Source: Cryptomeria japonica
Taxonomy: Eukaryota > Streptophyta > Pinopsida > Cupressales > Cupressaceae
Length of the DNA stretch: 64,000 nucleotides
Direction of reading: 5' to 3'
NCBI RefSeq assembly: GCF_030272615.1
Contig: NC_081415.1
Location: 419,428,257-419,492,256, forward strand
Of this stretch, positions 10,097 through 20,580 are shown piece after piece. The notes under the pieces were generated by a model. The model made no database searches. It was given only the letters and a program-made list of their open reading frames with translations, and was not told the origin of the DNA. A program made the position numbers and the translations under genes. Every line of letters begins with the position of its first letter. The stretch's first letter is position 1.

Positions 10097-13000
10097 TCAT
10101 TCACTATCAGTGGAGTCCTGCCTAGTTTCTTGTAACCGGTGGGTTACAATTTGAAAAATGTCTATCAAAACTAGATTTATTTCATTGTTGAATGTTTTGT
10201 AGTCTTTTATGGCTTCTTGAGTCCTCTACACTGTACCAGTGAGTACGTGCATTTTCTATTTTAGTGTCTTTAGTCCGGGAACCAGAGCCTCAGATATTTC
10301 ATTTCTCAAAGAAATAAGATACTCTAGTCTTGGACCAAGTTTGCATTTTAAGTCCTTTGCTTTGTCCTTTATTCTTTGTTTTTCATTTTCCAGTTTCTTG
10401 ATTTTCTCTTCCTACTCTACAATTTTCTTCTCTAATTCCAAAAATGAGTCTGATGTTCCAATCAGATTATCAACAATATTATTAATCTTATCCTGTGCTT
10501 TTCTAATTTCTTTGTCAATATCCTCTGTTAATACATCCATTTTGTAAGTGTCCCTGTACAATTTCTTGAAGTAAAAAATGATTCATTGAGTTCCGGTAAA
10601 AGAGTATCCATTTCCTCTTTGTTCTTATTCATAGTTTCCATAAAGAATTTTTCTCTCTTTTATCATTCTTTTCTTAAATGTATCCTCATTTATTTTGTCC
10701 AGTGTTATTAGGTTGCTAGTTATATACTTAGACAATGTGTCTAATTGGCTCAAAGAATCTGTATTCTCAATACTACACTTTGGTGCTATCATCTTCAAAA
10801 TTGGTAAAGTGTCATCTATAGCCTTATAGGCTTGTGCATTGCACTTTGTTATTTTCTTTATTGAATCTAATAAGACCTCTGCTACATTAGTAGGTCTGAA
10901 TTTTGTCATGGTTGTACCGGATGTTTGTCCAATAGTTTTTACAATCTGTAATCTGCCAGTTGTAGTACTTATAGCTTTGCTTTCCTCTTTCTCGGGAGGA
11001 TCTGTTTGAGTTTGCATTTCTACAAACAAAATTTTAGGCTTTTCATTTTGGGTTGGTGGCACTGTCTCTGTCTGTGCCTATGAAGGAGCCTATTGCTCTA
11101 CCTGTTTCTTTGTGTTGTCCACTGCCGATTTTTCCTTTGTGCTGCATGTTGCTGGTGACTCAGTTGGTTTTTTAGTTTTAGTAGTTGTTGGTGGCTCAGT
11201 GGATGCATCAGTATGCACATCTGTGGTTTTTGCCTTTCTAGTGTCTGGGGGTTCACTTGATCCTTCAGTTTGTTTTAGTTCCCCAATTTCAATGTTTTCT
11301 ATTGCAATATTTCCTGTCGGTGGCTCTATTGCCACATTTGATTTCTCAGTTAATTCCTTATCCACCACAATATTGACTTCCTGAGTGTCAATGTTCATTG
11401 TATATAACACCTCAGAATTAGGATTTGTATCCTCATGTGGTGTGTCCATACTCTCAGTTGTCGGTTGATTGTCAATATTGTCTACCGGTGGAGTATCTAG
11501 AGGTGGTGGGGGTAAGTTGTCTGTTATCTTTATAATGGGAGGTCCACCTACCTTACCTTTTCCTTTGTCCCTGTCCTTTTGATATACCTTGAAGGTTTTA
11601 GGTTTTTGATACTCTTCCTGTTTCTCTTTTTCTACCAGGAATATGTCCCATGCATCTGTTGTTTCCTTTGTTACCTAATTCAGTCTTCCTGCCATCAATG
11701 CTACATGTCGGTGAGCAGTTGAGAATACTGACCAGTTAGCCTCAGAGATTAATTGATCTATCTCATTAGGTGAGTTAATAGGGTGCACTGTAAGTAGTTT
11801 TTCAATCTTTATTTTCTTATCTAGCTCAACAATAGCTACTCTTCTAGCTTCTAGTCTATTATATAGATCTGCTGGTATTTCATCAACAACTTGCATAAAA
11901 AATTTCTTGAAAATATCTAAGTGTAAGATTACACTATTCTCTACTTTCTCTTTGTCATCAGCGAACAATGTGTGATATAATTTGTTGATATTCTTCAACT
12001 TTCCATCCTCTGTAATTTCACTGAGAAGTTTATCAATGGGAGCAATAGTTTGTTGTGTCTTCTTCTTAGGAGTCATCTTCTTTTTCTTTGGAGTTAATTT
12101 CTTTGCTGGGGGCCTCACTACATATTGCTTCTATCTTGTCCTCTTTGGTGTAGGAGAAGGTGTCGATGAAGGTTTTCTTTTCCTTTCAACTCTCCAACCG
12201 GTGAAAGGCGAGTTTTCGGTTGAAGTGCTTCCAACTCACTTCCAGTTATACCGATTTGTTTTAGCACATCTTATTTAATAGCTTTTGCCTATTGGGTTCC
12301 TTTTCTAATAGTTGCCTCAACCTTCTTAACTCTTTTCCTTGATTGAATTTGGCTTTCTATAGTTTGACCACTACCAAATACTTTTTCTCATGGTTCCGTA
12401 GGAGCTTCCAAGAGGACTTTTGCATAAGTTTCTATTATGTTGTCATCAGTCTCATACCCCACTTCAGTAACCTAGATGGTTCTAGGAATAACTGCCTCCA
12501 TCCAAATTTCATCTTTCGTTATCACGAAATAGATTTCCTTTTGGTACTTATCCACAATAGCTTGTGATAGCCTTACTCTTGTTTTCATTCGAGCCTTTAG
12601 TGCTTGAAAGTGCTCATTTATGGTTTTCTCCCTGTTCTCTCCCATATTGCTCAACAATTCTGATAGTTTTTTTCCTACTAGTATATCAAATCCAAAATCT
12701 TTGGCACCAATACTGGGTACTTGTTTGGTTATGTATAGCATCAGACAAACAAGTAGGTTTCCAAATCTAAATGTTCCTTTCTTTTCCCTTTTGATCTTTC
12801 CTAGATTGTCTATTACCTCATCTTTAAGCCATTCACATATGTCTATCCTTGCATTATCATTTACCATATCATATGCACTCTTAATACATAGGCTAGAAAC
12901 TGAGTTTCACCTATTTACATGTGTAGCCTTGTAACCTAAGATCATACTGATAAATCTGATATTTTTATCCTTTACATCGTTTACCCTTAGTGATCTGTTA

Positions 13001-13508
13001 TCAATGTTGCACCGGTTAGGTTTGTCACTAAGTCATTTGAGACCTTCTTAGTTTTGTCAGGTCTATTGCCGGTGGAGGGTAACCCTGTTACTGCTCTTAC
13101 CACTTCTTTTGTGATCTTGTGAATAGAGTCTAACCAGAAAAATTCACCATGTACTCTAGTTAACACAATCCTTATGATATCCTTGGGGAAATTCAAGATA
13201 CTAAGTATTTCAGTGAAACCTAGGGTTTCTACTATCTTGTGTTCAGGTTTGACATTTCCGGATTCATGACAGCTTATAGTCTCATACATATTTTTAATTT
13301 CATGATCACCTAGTTCATCAACATGACAATATATATACATTCTAGGGTCTTCAACATATACTACTTCTTTAGGGATTTGGGAGAATGCACCTATGTTGTC
13401 ATCTTTCTTAGCAATTTCAGGAACTAGCTGAAAAACGGGTCTAGGTCACTTAACAACTTCAACAACAGTAGGGTTTGCAATAAATTCAAGAGTGGATGAA
13501 GATGCCAT
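10097..13508 (-). pseudogene. ORF2 of element C, unknown protein
   Basis: ATG at 13508 begins MASSSTLEFIANPTVVEV, matching the ORF2 starts of B (16607) and I (59569). Frame-open blocks are 13340-12987 (FFWLDSIHKITKE, AVTGLPS), 12867-12472 (IDICEWLKDE, KKGTFRFGNLLVCLML), 12118-11675 (Lys-rich stretch, then DLYNRLEARR and HRHVALMAGRLN), 11449-11090 (acidic, Thr/Pro-rich and variable) and 11062-10097 (coiled coil). That is about 1,137 codons with a handful of stops. The order of conserved blocks is the same in B and I. No enzyme motif or family is recognised. The two ends are helical, and the basic stretch could bind nucleic acid; this is inference. Confidence 0.75.
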
Positions 13509-13815
13509 AGCTATAAATACCTCAATTTGCCTTAAGGATGAATGGTTTGATGGATTTCTTCACTTCTTTGCTTGGAGTACATTCGCTTGGGAATTTTTGT
13601 GCTCTCAAAGATTTGAATGCTCGGTGTGAATGAAAAAAGAGCCAAAACACTTGCTTTATAATGTTATTTTTGCCAACTACCACATTTAATGCTTGTCGGT
13701 TAAGTCACAACTTAAGTCATCTGCCGGTATAGAAGTAATTTCAACTTCTCAACATCAACCAAGGGAATAATAACATGTTTTTCATTTTGTTGCTAAACCC
13801 CCAAAAGAATTTTCT

Positions 13816-14928
13816 TCAGTTAGATGAGGATTCTCCTGCCGGTGGAGTGTTACTCTGTTCTGCCGGTGGAGGTGTAATCATATCAACATTTTGATCTAAC
13901 TTTCTGATCCATTTTTTTGAAAATTCTTGCTTTACCTCTTCAACTTTTTCTTTACCTTTCAAACTAGGACCTTTGTTATTTGTCAGTGATGCCTTACTTC
14001 TGTAAAATTTAGCAATATGTCTGATCTTGTTACAAGCATAACAAGTCACATTGTTCTTTTGAATAGCTTTCCCATATCCTATGCCAGTATGTGTTCTGCA
14101 TTGATTAGATAAGTGCCCAAATCTTCCACAAACATAACATTTCACATTCATTCTATAATTTTCTGAATTATGACCAACTTTGTTGCATTTAGAACATTGA
14201 CCGGTGGGTGTATTGGTGTTATGATAATTTCTAGATCTACACTAATTTTCTCTATGACCATACTTGTTATAGTTAAAGCATTTGCCATTAAACTTGTAAA
14301 AAGTAGGTTGTCTTACCAGTTTGCTATGATCATGATTGTTTGCAGTACCAGAGCTTTCACCAACTTCAAAGCCAAGGCCATTTGTATCACCATTAGGTTT
14401 TCGATTCTTCAGCATGTCACCAAGTTCTTTTGAACTTTTCTTGAATCTTTCTTTGTGATGATTTGCAGCAGTTAGTTCACTTTCCAAGATTCCTTTCTGT
14501 CTTATGAGTTTAGTTCTGTCATTTTGTGTGTGCATTAGATATGTCTTCAACATATCATTTTCATGACTAAGTCTTGTGTTTTCATTTCTAGCATCATTTA
14601 GTCTTCTGTCCAAGTCTTCTTCATTCTTCTTCCTATCTTCAATTTCTTTACAAAATCTCATAGTCATATCCTGCATCTCATTCTGTGTTGTATTGATCTC
14701 TTGTCTTAGCTTGTTTACTAGATCATTAAGAGTTTCCTTTTCATCATTCTCATTCTGCATCTTTTCACAAAGTTCTCTTCTCTTATTCCTTGCAATGGTA
14801 ATATTTTCTTGAAGTGCTTGAATGATATCCCAAGCAGCCTTTAGATCATCTTCAAGTTTGATATTCTTCACCTTTTCTGCATCATAGTCTGAAAGAGTTG
14901 TTTTCAATTGTTCTCTCAAGTTTTCCAT
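13816..14928 (-). pseudogene. gag-like ORF1 of element C
   Basis: The best-preserved ORF1 in the window: about 370 codons with one TAG (near 14239-14241). From ATG 14928 the first about 180 residues are a continuous coiled coil (MENLREQLKTTLSDYDAEK onward). GESSGT and a set of four zinc-knuckle motifs follow. Only CYVCGRFGHLSNQC keeps all CCHC ligands; CFNYNKYGH, CSKCNKVGHNSENY and CYACNKIRHIAKFY have each lost a Cys to Tyr. A Pro-rich tail ends at 13816. ORF1 and ORF2 are separated by about 300 bp. The likely role is a particle or nucleocapsid protein, by analogy with the position of Gag. Confidence 0.8.
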
Positions 14929-14984
14929 CTCTACCGATGAAAAGATCTTCCTCAAGCTGTTAGGCTTTTGAAAATAGAGGACCA

Positions 14985-14997
14985 GGCTTTGATACCA
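14985..14997 (-). other. primer-binding site of C (tRNA-iMet)
   Basis: On the minus strand, two bases past the 5' LTR, the sequence reads TGGTATCAAAGCC, an initiator tRNA-Met type primer site with one change from TGGTATCAGAGC. Confidence 0.9.
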
Positions 14998-14999
14998 AT

Positions 15000-15787
15000 T
15001 GTTAGGATTCCCAAAGATACTCAGAGGGGGGGTGAATCAGTATCTAACTAGTTTATGAATTTACTTGATTTAAAACATGTAAAGCATATCAATACTATGT
15101 ACTGGTAAACCAAAAATAATGCAATAAATAAGAATAACAACAACCACATAAAAACCACACCATAACACAATAGTTTAATGAGTAAACCTGGTGTGGGAAA
15201 AACCTCGGTGGGATTTGTGACCCACAATATTCACTTACTGGTCAATAAGGGAATATTACTATTTTACAAAAGGGGCCTGCACATGTAGGAAGGCCAAGTG
15301 CCTAGAGCACACTGCTCAATTACAAAGGAAGTCACATTGACTTACAAAAATGGATTATACAAATCCAATGTCTTGTACTGCTTCAAATTAGCATCTGCTA
15401 TGCTAGATCCAGTGCCAGTTTTAGCTCTGCTTCATACATAAACCCTTAACCTATAATTCGCATATTAGGTTTGCATAATTTCACCTATCACCTTATTACT
15501 AAATGTTCTACAATGATCTCATACATATATGAGTCATATTACAACTCACCATGTCATCTTACAATGATTTTACAATTAATTACAAAATATATTATCAACA
15601 GAATTCCTGTCGGCCAGAGTGTCAGTATCCATCCTTTCATTGCGAGTGTTCTGTGTGCCGATGTAGAGTTTGTCGTTGCTGGTGCCGGTATATTTGTTTT
15701 GCCAATATCATATGATTGCAAGGTTGCCATCAATGACAAAACCTTCAATCACCTATAATTTCTCATTGGAGTGTGCATTTGCCAACA
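15000..15787 (-). repeat. 5' LTR of C
   Basis: 788 bp, TGTTAGG to CCAACA, paired with 9121-9907. It carries GTTGCCATCAATG at 15722-15734, the arm of the inverted repeat described in the findings. Confidence 0.95.
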
Positions 15788-16197
15788 TGATAAACAATGT
15801 AGAAATAGAGCAAATCAAAACTACAATTCAGTTCTCGGTCAATACACAAATTGCAAGAAATATGGTCATAAGTCAGAAGATCGCAGAATGAATGTTAAGT
15901 GTCATGCATGTGGAAAATTTGGATAACCAATATAGATTGAGGAGTGACACTAGATATGGAAAAGCAATTCAAAAGAATAATGTTACATGTTATGCATGCA
16001 ACAAAATAGGTCATATTTCTAAATACTGCAGAAGCAAGACTAAACTAATTAGCAATGACAAAGCAAATGAGAAAGGAAAGCATAAGGTAGATGAATTACA
16101 TCAAGATCACACCAAGAGATGGGTTAGAAAGTCTGAAGAACCAAGTGGAGATGCAACTACACCGGTAACTGCACTAGTTGCTCCACTGGTAGAATAG
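15788..16197 (+). pseudogene. gag-like ORF1 of B, C-terminal part
   Basis: Resumes the ORF1 interrupted at 9120. It encodes knuckle remnants, then KAIQKNNVTCYACNKIGH and ISKYCRSK (a complete CCHC set), a Lys-rich tail with QDHTKRWVRK, and ends at 16195-16197. The early part is frame-shifted around 15890-15960. It closely matches I at 58898-59179 and C at 14100-13816, including the KRWVRK-like tail. Confidence 0.8.
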
Positions 16198-16606
16198 AGC
16201 ATTCCTGCACCAACAGGAAATTCAACCCGTAACTGAAGCAAATGCCTTAGGGGTTGGCAAATTCATTGCAAATCTTGCATATTCCCCAAAAGAGATCTTG
16301 AAAGATATCTAGAGAGTTTTATTGATCATTGATGGAGATTTATTGGGCATAAAACTATGAAACCAACATCTGGTAGGGAACACCACTAATCGTTTATGAC
16401 AATGAAGAATTAGGGTTTACTTGCCGATAAAAGGGGAAGATCGACTCATTTTCACTCAAACAACACTTGAGAAAACCAGAGTGAAGCAAAGGCAAATCAT
16501 AGGTGATCAAAAGAGATCAAAGGCATTCTAAAGGGATTTCCAATAGTTATCTGAGAAGTCATCAAGATCTTTCAACCGATAATTGTTATCTAGGTATTTC
16601 TTTGAA
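16198..16606 (+). other. ORF1-ORF2 spacer of B
   Basis: About 400 bp of non-coding spacer between ORF1 and ORF2. The same spacer occurs in I (59180-59568, also about 390 bp), sharing GCCTTAGGGGTTGGCAAA and the sequence just before the ORF2 ATG. Conservation between copies suggests a real part of the element, perhaps for ORF2 translation or splicing; I see no clear splice pair. Confidence 0.5.
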
Positions 16607-17953
16607 ATGGCATCCAGATCATCCTCTGCTCCTACTTTCATTGCAAATCCCAATGTAGTTGAGGTTAAGGATAGGCTTAGACCTATTTTCAAATAAGTTC
16701 CTCAAATAGAAATTAAGGAAGACTCTCCTAGCATAGTTTTTAAGGTTCCCGATGGCGCAGTATATGTGGAATATGTGAGGGCTTATATTCAATGCACTTT
16801 GGAGGATTTAGGCACTGAGGAAATTAAGGGAATGTATCAATCTGTGATACTGGGCAGCTCTAGAACAATCAAGCCAAAATTATAAATCATTGAAGACCTA
16901 GGGTTAACCAGAATCCTTTATATACTGAAATTCGAGGACAAAATGGTTAGATATGTTCTGAGCAGGGTCCATAATGAATTCATTTGGCTGGACCAACCTT
17001 ATATGATCACCAAAGGAGCGATTCAGGCGGTCACTGGATTACCCAAAGTCAGGCAGGAACCCAACAAGAAGATCTCCAACACTGAGGTGGAAAAGCTCAC
17101 TGGCTCAACCCATGATGGAAGGTTAATGAGGATAAGCACCATTAAGGACTCAGATGTAAAATTTTCTAGCATGATCATCAGTTACAAGGTAACACAATCA
17201 AATCAATTAAACTCTATTTCTAGTTCTTATATCCATGCTGCATATCCAATGATAAAGAATGATGGAAAATATGATTTGTGTGAATGGTTAAGAAGTGAAT
17301 TGATGATAAATTTTGGAAAGATAAAAAGTGTTAAGAAAGGGACATTCCAGTATGGTAAACTTATTGTTTGTTTGATGCTATTTTTCATGAATGAGCTACC
17401 AAGATTGGGAAAGAAACGATGGGCTCATGACATTCCGGTAGGCAAGTAGATTAGAGATGCAATCACCAGTCTTGGCAGCAATAGGGATGAGAAGTTATGG
17501 TGTTTCTTTAAATTTTTCCAAAAGAACATGAGACTGAGGGAGAGAATCTCCAAACACATTGTGGAGAAATACTCCACTGAAATCTACTTCATGGTGAAAA
17601 TAGATGAGACTCTCATGGAAGCGGTGGAACCGAGAATAATATGGGTCAATGAATTGGGCTATGAAGTTGAAGACAACATTCTGGAACTGTATGCAAAAAT
17701 GTTGCTTGATGCTCCTTTGGATGATAAGACTGAACACTTTGGTACTACAGAGGAGAAGGTACTTGAAGTTAAAATTGGTTTGAATAAGAAAAGGAGGGAA
17801 AGGAAAATAGACAAAATGTCTGCTTTTGTTCATAATATAACTCACAGGATAGATACAAAACTAGGTTTTGGATCCAAACCGGTAGATCAACTAGCAATGA
17901 TTGAAGTGAAAAGTGCTCCAGAGGTAAAGAGGCCAGAAACCTTCATATCTCCT
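16607..17953 (+). pseudogene. ORF2 of B, N-terminal part, unknown protein
   Basis: ATG 16607 starts a protein beginning MASRSSSAPTFIANPN. Conserved blocks in order: EVKDRLRP, a YIQCTLEDLGTEEIK block, FIWLDQPYMITKGAIQAVTG, DLCEWLRSELMINFGKI, KKGTFQYGKLIVCLML and EIYFMVKIDETLMEAVEPR. All are shared with C and I. Stops occur near 16690, 16880 and 17447. The gypsy element D interrupts it at 17953; the frame continues at 30920. Together B's ORF2 spans about 1,100 codons. No known domain is recognised. The conservation of long blocks between diverged copies argues that it was under selection while the family was active. Confidence 0.75.
17949..17953. repeat. target-site duplication of D (left)
   Basis: CTCCT, repeated exactly at 30915-30919. 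Excising D and one copy keeps the ORF2 reading frame of B, and the local sequence then matches the uninterrupted I copy near 60895. Confidence 0.93.
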
Positions 17954-18383
17954 TGTGTAGGGGAAAAAGCGAGACTAGGACAATGTACCCTAATCCTAAC
18001 TTTTGACACACATTGCGGAATACGAAAGAGCCTAGAGATATCGCACGGTTGGCTACTTCTTTTGGTGAAAGAGAGAGCCACGGGATATCTATTAGGATTT
18101 CTATTCCCTTGTTGAAATTGAAAGCTAAAATGATACAAGTTCAAACCCTAACCTTGAAATGTAAGTATGAACTAGTAACAAGTTTGCAGAATTGAGATTA
18201 AACAATAGATAGCTGTAAATGTCAGGATAAAATAAGAATGCAGATATGTACCCGGAGTCGAAATCGGAATGAAAATGTTCGGGACGGGGGCGCGGGCGCC
18301 ACTGTCCTGAAAACTGCACCGGAAACCACTGTTTTGCACCCTGAAACACTGTCTGGAAACTGTCGGAGAGCTGTCTGTCTGGA

Positions 18384-18510
18384 GGACCAGGGCACCCAGC
18401 GCCTCTGTCCCAGGGACCAGGGCACCCAGCGCCCCTGTCCTGGCAGGACCAGGGCACCCAGCGCCCCTGTCCTGGCAGGACCAGGGCGCCCAGCGCCCCT
18501 GTCCTGGTCT
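18384..18510. repeat. GC-rich minisatellite in D 3' LTR, four units
   Basis: Four head-to-tail units of 30-33 bp, each with GGACCAGGGCACCCAGCGCC and ending CTGTCCTGG. The other LTR has only two (29714-29778). Each unit has dyad symmetry (CCAGG and CCTGG arms), so it could fold as a hairpin. Confidence 0.92.
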
Positions 18511-18626
18511 TCTGAGCTGCAATTTTACACAGGGTTCTGTCTCAGTCTCCTCTTTCCTGATCTGTGTCCTGCGGCGTCGTCCGAATCCCGAAACCTGCAA
18601 TAATATCTGAAAAGGGGGAAGGGCGG

Positions 18627-18634
18627 CTATATAG
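18627..18634 (-). promoter_or_regulatory. TATA box of D LTR
   Basis: Minus strand ACCCTATATAGCCGCCC, conserved in the other LTR at 29895-29902. It is the best TATA match in the LTR, and the minisatellite and GC-rich block lie just downstream in the direction of transcription. Confidence 0.6.
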
Positions 18635-19646
18635 GGTTTTGCCTTAGTCAAACCCCCGCTTTGGTGATTTCCACCTCCACGAATAGCCAAGTTGTTTTGT
18701 AAAATGTATTGTGTGTGCAGACCTAGTGTGTGTGCAAGGTCCAAAATGCAAGAAAGCAAACTAGAGCAACCTAGGAAGTAAACCCTAATTGCTTGTAAAT
18801 GATAATGCAAATTCTCTAAATCAAGATGCAATGTGATCTAAAGCATGAATAAATGATATATCAAAGCTTATGTAAGGACATGAAAACAATATGAAATCAT
18901 ACCCAACCCTCAAGGGAGGAGTACAAGCCAATCTTCAGTCGGTAATCTCCTATTGTTCTTCAATGTCTTCCAAGCCCTAATTGGATGAATGAATGAATTT
19001 GATAGATGCTTGATAGAATGATGTTGAGTGTTGTTGAAGTCTTCAAAGATTTGCTCTTTTGCTGCATCTGAAGTTCCTGGAAACAAAAAATCCGATCCCT
19101 TCCAATGAGGAAAGAGAGCTTTTATGTATGAAACCCTAGGTCGTAAATTCGTATTTTGGCCGACCTAGAGATTGAATATCCTGCCAATTTCTTGGGGTTA
19201 AGCTTTATTTTATGATTGGATCGTGCTCCCAAAATTTTGGGAAAAATGTCCGGGACCATGTTGCACGGGCACCATGGTCCCGACAACTTTTCACCAAATT
19301 TTCAGGGCCGTCGGATATGATGATTTTAGAGAGAATCCCAAAGTTACAGGTGATTTCGAGATGTTTAGACCCCGAAACCAAGCCCCCAAGTTCGAAATAG
19401 GACTTAATTAGGGTTTTTGATTAAGTGATGTATTGGAGGAATAAAATGCGAAGGGCGCGCTTTAGTGAAAGGGCCCAACTTTATGATGTAGAGAATGATG
19501 AAATAGGGACCTTAGACCTAATTAATTTGATTAATTAAGTGCTTAAGGAGAAATGCAATGCAGAATGCAAAATGCACTAAGGCGGGTGCTAAACTAGGTG
19601 TGAAATTGTACCACCCTAGCGAGTGCGTACAATTTACGACGCTACA

Positions 19647-19661
19647 TTTAGCCCCCACTTT
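19647..19661 (-). other. polypurine tract of D
   Basis: Minus strand AAAGTGGGGGCTAAA abuts the 3' LTR. Element E has the near-identical AAAGTGGGGGATAAA at 50792-50806. Confidence 0.9.
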
Positions 19662-20146
19662 AGCGGTCATATGAGTACTACGTGCATATGCAAGCTAAAG
19701 TACAGAAAAGTAAACATCATTTGAAAAAAGGATATATCCATAAGTCGTCGGACGAAGCCCCCAGCGGTATCTGCAGTACACAGTTAGGAACCACACCCTA
19801 CAAAACAAACGTTAGATCACAAAATCACCTAATGCTTACTAGGGAAAGTGATGAAATCTGTGAGTAGCTATATGCCCCCCCCTGTTTCGACTTGCTTATT
19901 TAGGGAGGTGAAACAGGGTAGCATGTTTACTTGCGACAAATTGTGTAATAGAGTGTTGATGAGGGGTGTTCACTAAATAGGCTTCATCAGAGCACTTTTT
20001 GGAACATCCCGAGAGTAGGAGAAGGAAAATACGATTCCAACGCAACAAACGGCTCGAAAATCGCATCTCCCAAACCCAAGTTATGATAAAATGAATGATA
20101 GGGGAAAAATTAGGGTTTCGAGAAGTAAGAATAAGGAAACGAGAGT

Positions 20147-20155
20147 ATATACCTC
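20147..20155 (+). promoter_or_regulatory. possible promoter of the antisense PMD gene
   Basis: GAGTATATACCTCG lies about 75 bp before the ATG at 20228. A TTAGGGTTTCG telo-box-like motif sits about 30 bp further upstream. The ATG context CACCACCATGCC is favourable. This is consistent with independent plus-strand transcription, but only sequence resemblance supports it. Confidence 0.35.
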
Positions 20156-20401
20156 GAAAGTGACACTTGTATTCGTCACTTTGTCGATTTCAGGATACTA
20201 TTCAGCGGAGCCCACCTAGCCACCACCATGCCTTCACGACGACCGGAGCGTCCCACGAGGATCGAGATCCTGCGCCAGGCCGTGATCGACGACGAGCCAC
20301 TGGACGAGGTGAGTTGACTGAATGTTTGACTTTTGATTTCTCGCATGTTTGACTTTTTCATGATCGAATGCGGACCTTGAATGCCGACCGGGGCCCACCT
20401 A

Positions 20402-20580
20402 GGGCGCCATGGTCCCTGAGGGGCGCCCTGGTCCCCCCAGGGTGCCATGGTCCCTGACAGGGGTGCCATGGTCCCCCCAGGGCGCCATGGTCCCTGACAG
20501 GGGCGCCATGGTCCCTACAGGGCGCCATGGTCCCTGACAGGGCGCCATGGTCCCTGATAGGGCGCCATGGTCCCCAATTA
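20402..20580. repeat. 20-bp GC-rich minisatellite inside PMD intron 1
   Basis: Nine tandem units of about 20 bp around GGGCGCCATGGTCCCTGACA, entirely within the proposed 374-bp intron. The motif resembles GGGCACCATGGTCCCG in the D LTR (19265-19281). The proline/tryptophan ORFs read through it on the minus strand are repeat artefacts. Confidence 0.92.

Larger units (their letters stand above)
9121..15787 (-). mobile_element. pol-less LTR element C, nested in B gag
   Basis: LTRs are 9121-9907 (3') and 15000-15787 (5'). Flanks are TGCTA (9116-9120) and TGATA (15788-15792), a 5-bp duplication with one change; the homologous uninterrupted region of I fits TGATA-like sequence here. At 6,667 bp it is the most complete member of the pol-less family, with ORF1 (14928-13816) and ORF2 (13508-10097) on the minus strand. 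No RT or integrase motif is present. The two LTRs show scattered transitions, so it is not a fresh insertion. Confidence 0.93.
17954..19646 (-). repeat. 3' LTR of gypsy D
   Basis: 1,693 bp and nearly identical to 29284-30914 outside a GC-rich minisatellite. The high similarity makes D one of the younger insertions here. Confidence 0.95.

Noticed and set aside
10239-10547. Plus-strand ORF, and others at 11112-11384 and 11982-12278
   Set aside because: Shadows of the minus-strand ORF2 of C; their conceptual proteins have no counterpart in B or I.
18172-18831. 219-codon minus-strand ORF in the D LTR (with a near copy at 29455-30099)
   Set aside because: It crosses the GC-rich minisatellite of the LTR. 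Both copies exist because the LTR is duplicated, so conservation is not evidence of coding.
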